From: CAZEQL01 sp964514415
GTDB taxonomy: Bacteria; Chloroflexota; Dehalococcoidia; GIF9; AB-539-J10
Direction: 5' to 3'
Assembly: GCA_964514415.1 (NCBI GenBank)
Contig: CAZEQL010000047.1
Coordinates: 1-8,029, forward strand
DNA length: 8,029 bases
The number at the start of each line of letters is the position of its first letter. The stretch's first letter is position 1. Both the position numbers and the translations under genes were made by a program. Under the pieces are notes generated by a model. It did no database searches. It was not told where the DNA came from and saw only the letters and a list, made by a program, of their open reading frames with translations. Positions 5,666 through 8,029 of the stretch are shown here, piece by piece.

Positions 5666-6868
5666 TCAAACTGGGAAGGCGTTATAGTAAGCGTGTTGGC
5701 GGATAGGTAGCTCTTTCCTGATGAACAACAGGCAGGCCAGCACTCCAAGAAGCAAAACTGCGATTGCGCTCATACCGACGACTGCTCCCACGAGCTCGAA
5801 GGCGTGTCCCACGGCGCATGGAATAATAAGCCCCCCCACACACATCGCAATGTAGAAAAGGGAATATGCGCTCGAGGACGCCGACTTGGGGTATAGCGCA
5901 GCAGCCGACAGCAACAACGGCATGAGACCGGCAAAGAAAAGCGATGCCACAAGGAACAGCGCCGTATTGACCGTTGCGGAGTGGGACAACGGAGCAAGGA
6001 AGATCAATACAGCCGATGCGATGGTGATAATGATGAGTATCCTGTGCACGGAGGACCGCTTGGTGAAATACCCGCAGGCCAGACGCCCCAGCAACATACC
6101 TATTCCAACACCACACAGCGCAAGGTGAGCGCTACCCTGGACCATTCCCCTTGCGTTCTCCAGGAAGGTAACAAGCCACATGAGAACCCCTTGGCCTGCA
6201 CCTGACGCTAGAATGAGCGCGGCTACCAGCCCGATGAAGAACCTGCGGTCGAATGAAATCATCTCTCTGGCGAAGCTGAAGGAAAGGCTCTCCAGTTTCT
6301 CAATACGCTCAAGCCTGGCGATTGCCACCGGTATGACAAGGAGAAGCACAAGCAGGGCCGGAAAGACAAAGGTCCAACGCCACGATAGTTGGAGATGCTC
6401 AATAAGGCCGGGAAAAAGTGGCCCCAGAATAAGACCGAGGGACAGGAAGACGAACAGCGCTGACTGGGCATGGCCACTTTGCTCCCTCAATACGTTGGTT
6501 GCATATAAGCCCGAAAGGATTATCAAGGTCCCATTTCCAAATCCCGCCAGGAACAGGAAGAAAATGAACAGAGCATACCACTGGCTCACCGACGCGGCGA
6601 TCAGCGATACGGAGACTAGCAGGGCACCAGATATGGCAAGGGTCTTCACCGAAAGCTTCTGCAGGAACCGGGTGACGAGGACACAGCTGAGCATGATTCC
6701 AGCGAAGTAGATAAGAGGAAGTAGCCCACCTTCCCCTTCACTCACGTGGAAGTGCCGCACGATATTGTGAAGTGTGGAAGGAATCAGGATCTGGATAACA
6801 CCCGCCGAGACCATCAAGGGATAAAAGGCTCTCATGCTCTTCCCTGGTGAGATGTTGATGTCCGCCAT
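5666..6868 (-). CDS. Major facilitator superfamily (MFS) transporter, 12 helices
   Basis: A 400-residue membrane protein with about 12 hydrophobic segments split 6+6 by a charged loop at roughly 184-210 ('ARLERIEKLESL...DRRF'). The loop 8-9 signature is visible as 'GRLACGYFTKR' (261-271). The corresponding loop 2-3 motif (66-76, 'TRFLQKLSVKT') is degenerate. An 'LILGPLFPG' stretch (146-154) resembles the helix-5 motif of MFS transporters. Secondary transport by proton coupling or exchange at the inner membrane is likely; the substrate cannot be read from sequence. The start ATG 6868 has a partial AGGA site three bases ahead; Met12 is an alternative. By eye its GC (about 55% in sampled lines) exceeds DUF2851 (about 35-45%). 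The adjacent CoA-transferase remnant hints at an organic-acid substrate. Confidence 0.9.
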   Translation of the reverse strand: MADINISPGKSMRAFYPLMVSAGVIQILIPSTLHNIVRHFHVSEGEGGLLPLIYFAGIMLSCVLVTRFLQKLSVKTLAISGALLVSVSLIAASVSQWYALFIFFLFLAGFGNGTLIILSGLYATNVLREQSGHAQSALFVFLSLGLILGPLFPGLIEHLQLSWRWTFVFPALLVLLLVIPVAIARLERIEKLESLSFSFAREMISFDRRFFIGLVAALILASGAGQGVLMWLVTFLENARGMVQGSAHLALCGVGIGMLLGRLACGYFTKRSSVHRILIIITIASAVLIFLAPLSHSATVNTALFLVASLFFAGLMPLLLSAAALYPKSASSSAYSLFYIAMCVGGLIIPCAVGHAFELVGAVVGMSAIAVLLLGVLACLLFIRKELPIRQHAYYNAFPV

Positions 6869-6925
6869 TTCCTATGAACCAGAATTTCCCATATCAACTA
6901 GTCCCACACCAGTCCCCAAAAAATT

Positions 6926-6977
6926 TTGTAGTTGCCTGATTTATCAGGCATAGTCGCCCAATAAATTGGGCAACTAC
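6926..6977. repeat. Paired REP (BIME-like) palindrome, copy 2 of the 24-bp repeat
   Basis: Outer arms GTAGTTG (6928-6934) and CAACTAC (6971-6977) are perfect complements. Between them are two 7-bp hairpins with two-base loops: GCCTGAT/ATCAGGC (6934-6949) and GCCCAAT/ATTGGGC (6956-6971), separated by six bases. It therefore holds two GTAG-footed REP units in inverted orientation. The first is identical over 24 bases to 543-566; the second has a different stem sequence. It lies between the start of the MFS gene and the end of nadE. Confidence 0.8.
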
Positions 6978-7038
6978 ATTTCTAAACGGTTTCTTTCCCT
7001 CTATTTTCAGCTACTCCTCCATTTATTTCTTAACCTAT

Positions 7039-8029
7039 TTACTCTCTAAATCGGTTGGTTATAGGCAGTCTTCTATCCCTGCCGAAATCCCTAGGAGTTA
7101 TCTTTATACCTGGAGCAGTCTGGCGGCGCTTGTATTCATTTCGGTCCACTAACTGAGCCGCTCTTATGACTATTTCACGGTCGAAACCCATGGCTATAAT
7201 CTGGTCAATTGTCGCATCATCTTCCACATACGCTTTCAAAACAGGGTCCAAAATTTCGTATGGTGGCAGAGTATCTATATCTTTTTGGTCAGGTCTTAAC
7301 TCAGCCGATGGCGCTTTGGTTAACACATTGGGTGGTATCACCTCTTTTTCTGCCTGGCGGTTCTTGTATTTGGCTAATTCAAAAACTATTGTTTTAGGCA
7401 CATCCTTGAGGGGAATAAATCCTCCAGCCATATCCCCATAGAGCGTAGTATAGCCTGTAGCTGTCTCACTCTTATTGCTGCAGGCAAGCACCAACCAGCC
7501 AAACTTATTGGATAAGGCAAAGAGAATATTTCCCCTGATGCGTGCCTGGATGTTCTCTTCGGTCACATCAGGTTGAGTATTTTGGAAAGGCTCTGCTAGC
7601 ATTTCCAGATAGGAGCTAAAAGCCTTTCCAATAGGGACTACTTTGAACTCTATTCCTGAGTTCCTTGCCAGTGCTTCGGCATCTGATATGCTGCCTGGTG
7701 ATGAATAGCGAGAGGGCATGGCAACACCTATAACGTTATCGGGCCCTAGGGCATCCACTGCTATAGCAGCTACCAAGCTTGAGTCAATTCCGCCAGATAA
7801 ACCAATAACTACCTTCTTGAAGCCATTCTTATGCACATAATCTCTAACGCCGAGGACAAGAGCTTGATATATCTCTGCACGTGCATCTAACTTTTCTATT
7901 TGTCTTGGTGGCAAAGGTGGCTTGGCAGTCGTGGGATATCCACTCGACACTTCTACTCTAATAGCCCGTTCCAATTCTTTCTTAACCCATGGTGGCTCTT
8001 TCCTCTGTAAAGGACTATGCAAATGGGAG
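7039..8029 (-). CDS. nadE: Glutamine-dependent NAD+ synthetase, synthetase domain (5' end outside window)
   Basis: This enzyme amidates nicotinic acid adenine dinucleotide to NAD+ with ATP, the last step of NAD synthesis. Visible are the ATP-pyrophosphatase P-loop 'SGGIDSS', then 'NKSETATGYTTLYGDMAGG' and 'PLKDVPKT' of the substrate site, 'ELRPDQKDIDTLPPYE', and the conserved C-terminus 'RDFGRDRRLPITNRFRE'. A TTG at 8022-8020 could be read as a start, but the frame stays open to the window edge ('SHLHSPLQ'). The stretch before the synthetase domain looks like the linker that follows an N-terminal nitrilase-type glutaminase domain in ~540-600-residue NadE proteins, so the gene very likely continues past 8029. 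The stop is TAA at 7041-7039; no clear terminator follows, only the REP pair at 6926-6977. Confidence 0.96.
   Translation of the reverse strand, partial: SHLHSPLQRKEPPWVKKELERAIRVEVSSGYPTTAKPPLPPRQIEKLDARAEIYQALVLGVRDYVHKNGFKKVVIGLSGGIDSSLVAAIAVDALGPDNVIGVAMPSRYSSPGSISDAEALARNSGIEFKVVPIGKAFSSYLEMLAEPFQNTQPDVTEENIQARIRGNILFALSNKFGWLVLACSNKSETATGYTTLYGDMAGGFIPLKDVPKTIVFELAKYKNRQAEKEVIPPNVLTKAPSAELRPDQKDIDTLPPYEILDPVLKAYVEDDATIDQIIAMGFDREIVIRAAQLVDRNEYKRRQTAPGIKITPRDFGRDRRLPITNRFRE

Noticed and set aside
5060..5687. + strand frames opposite the CoA-transferase/transposase chimera
   Set aside because: Both parts of the - strand frame match known families; the opposite frames do not.
5682..6710. 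Several frames overlapping the MFS gene on both strands
   Set aside because: The MFS frame has consistent 12-helix topology; the others are rich in Arg/Ser/Cys and unlike any protein family I know.
8020..8022. TTG as the true start of NadE
   Set aside because: The frame stays open to the window edge and the sequence before the synthetase domain looks like an interdomain linker; no ribosome site can be seen.
1..8029. tRNA, rRNA, riboswitch or CRISPR array
   Set aside because: No cloverleaf, conserved rRNA stretch, riboswitch core or regularly spaced repeat-spacer series was recognised. The only repeats are the REP-like elements and the IS-end pair.

Overview
The window looks like bacterial chromosome from an anaerobic, Dehalococcoidia-like member of the Chloroflexota. 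That placement is an inference from the style of the GroEL, DUF2851 and DUF72 sequences and the moderate-to-low GC of most of the window; nothing here proves it. No rRNA, tRNA or CRISPR array was seen.

Layout. (1) 3-401 (+): C-terminal end of an M16 (insulinase/MPP-like) zinc peptidase that begins before the window. (2) 402-723: a non-coding stretch with two REP-like palindromic elements starting with GTAG and a strong hairpin terminator between the converging M16 and groL genes. (3) 724-2655 (-): the groES-groL chaperonin operon, with a clear sigma-A promoter and a perfect CIRCE operator (HrcA control). (4) 2808-4793 (+): a divergent, tightly packed cluster: a small HTH regulator (apparently leaderless), a decayed DUF72 gene, an intact DUF2851 gene, and a 50-aa TatA-like single-span protein overlapping the end of DUF2851 in another frame. 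(5) 4812-5483 (-): a rearrangement scar. The 3' part of an ISNCY-like insertion sequence, with a recognisable terminus, is fused in frame to the first ~75 codons of a CaiB/BaiF CoA-transferase gene. (6) 5666-6868 (-): a 12-helix MFS transporter of visibly higher GC. (7) 6926-6977: a two-armed REP/BIME-like palindrome sharing 24 exact bases with the element at 543-566. (8) 7039-8029 (-): the synthetase domain of glutamine-dependent NAD+ synthetase (NadE), cut by the window edge.

Housekeeping genes (groESL, nadE, M16 peptidase) flank an accessory middle. CoA-transferase and MFS point to a former acyl-CoA/organic-acid uptake or catabolic cassette whose enzyme was destroyed by an IS-associated deletion. 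I see no complete undescribed defence or mobile system. The most interesting items are the chimeric ORF, the decayed DUF72 gene inside the HTH cluster, the hidden TatA-like gene and the GTAG-type REP elements.
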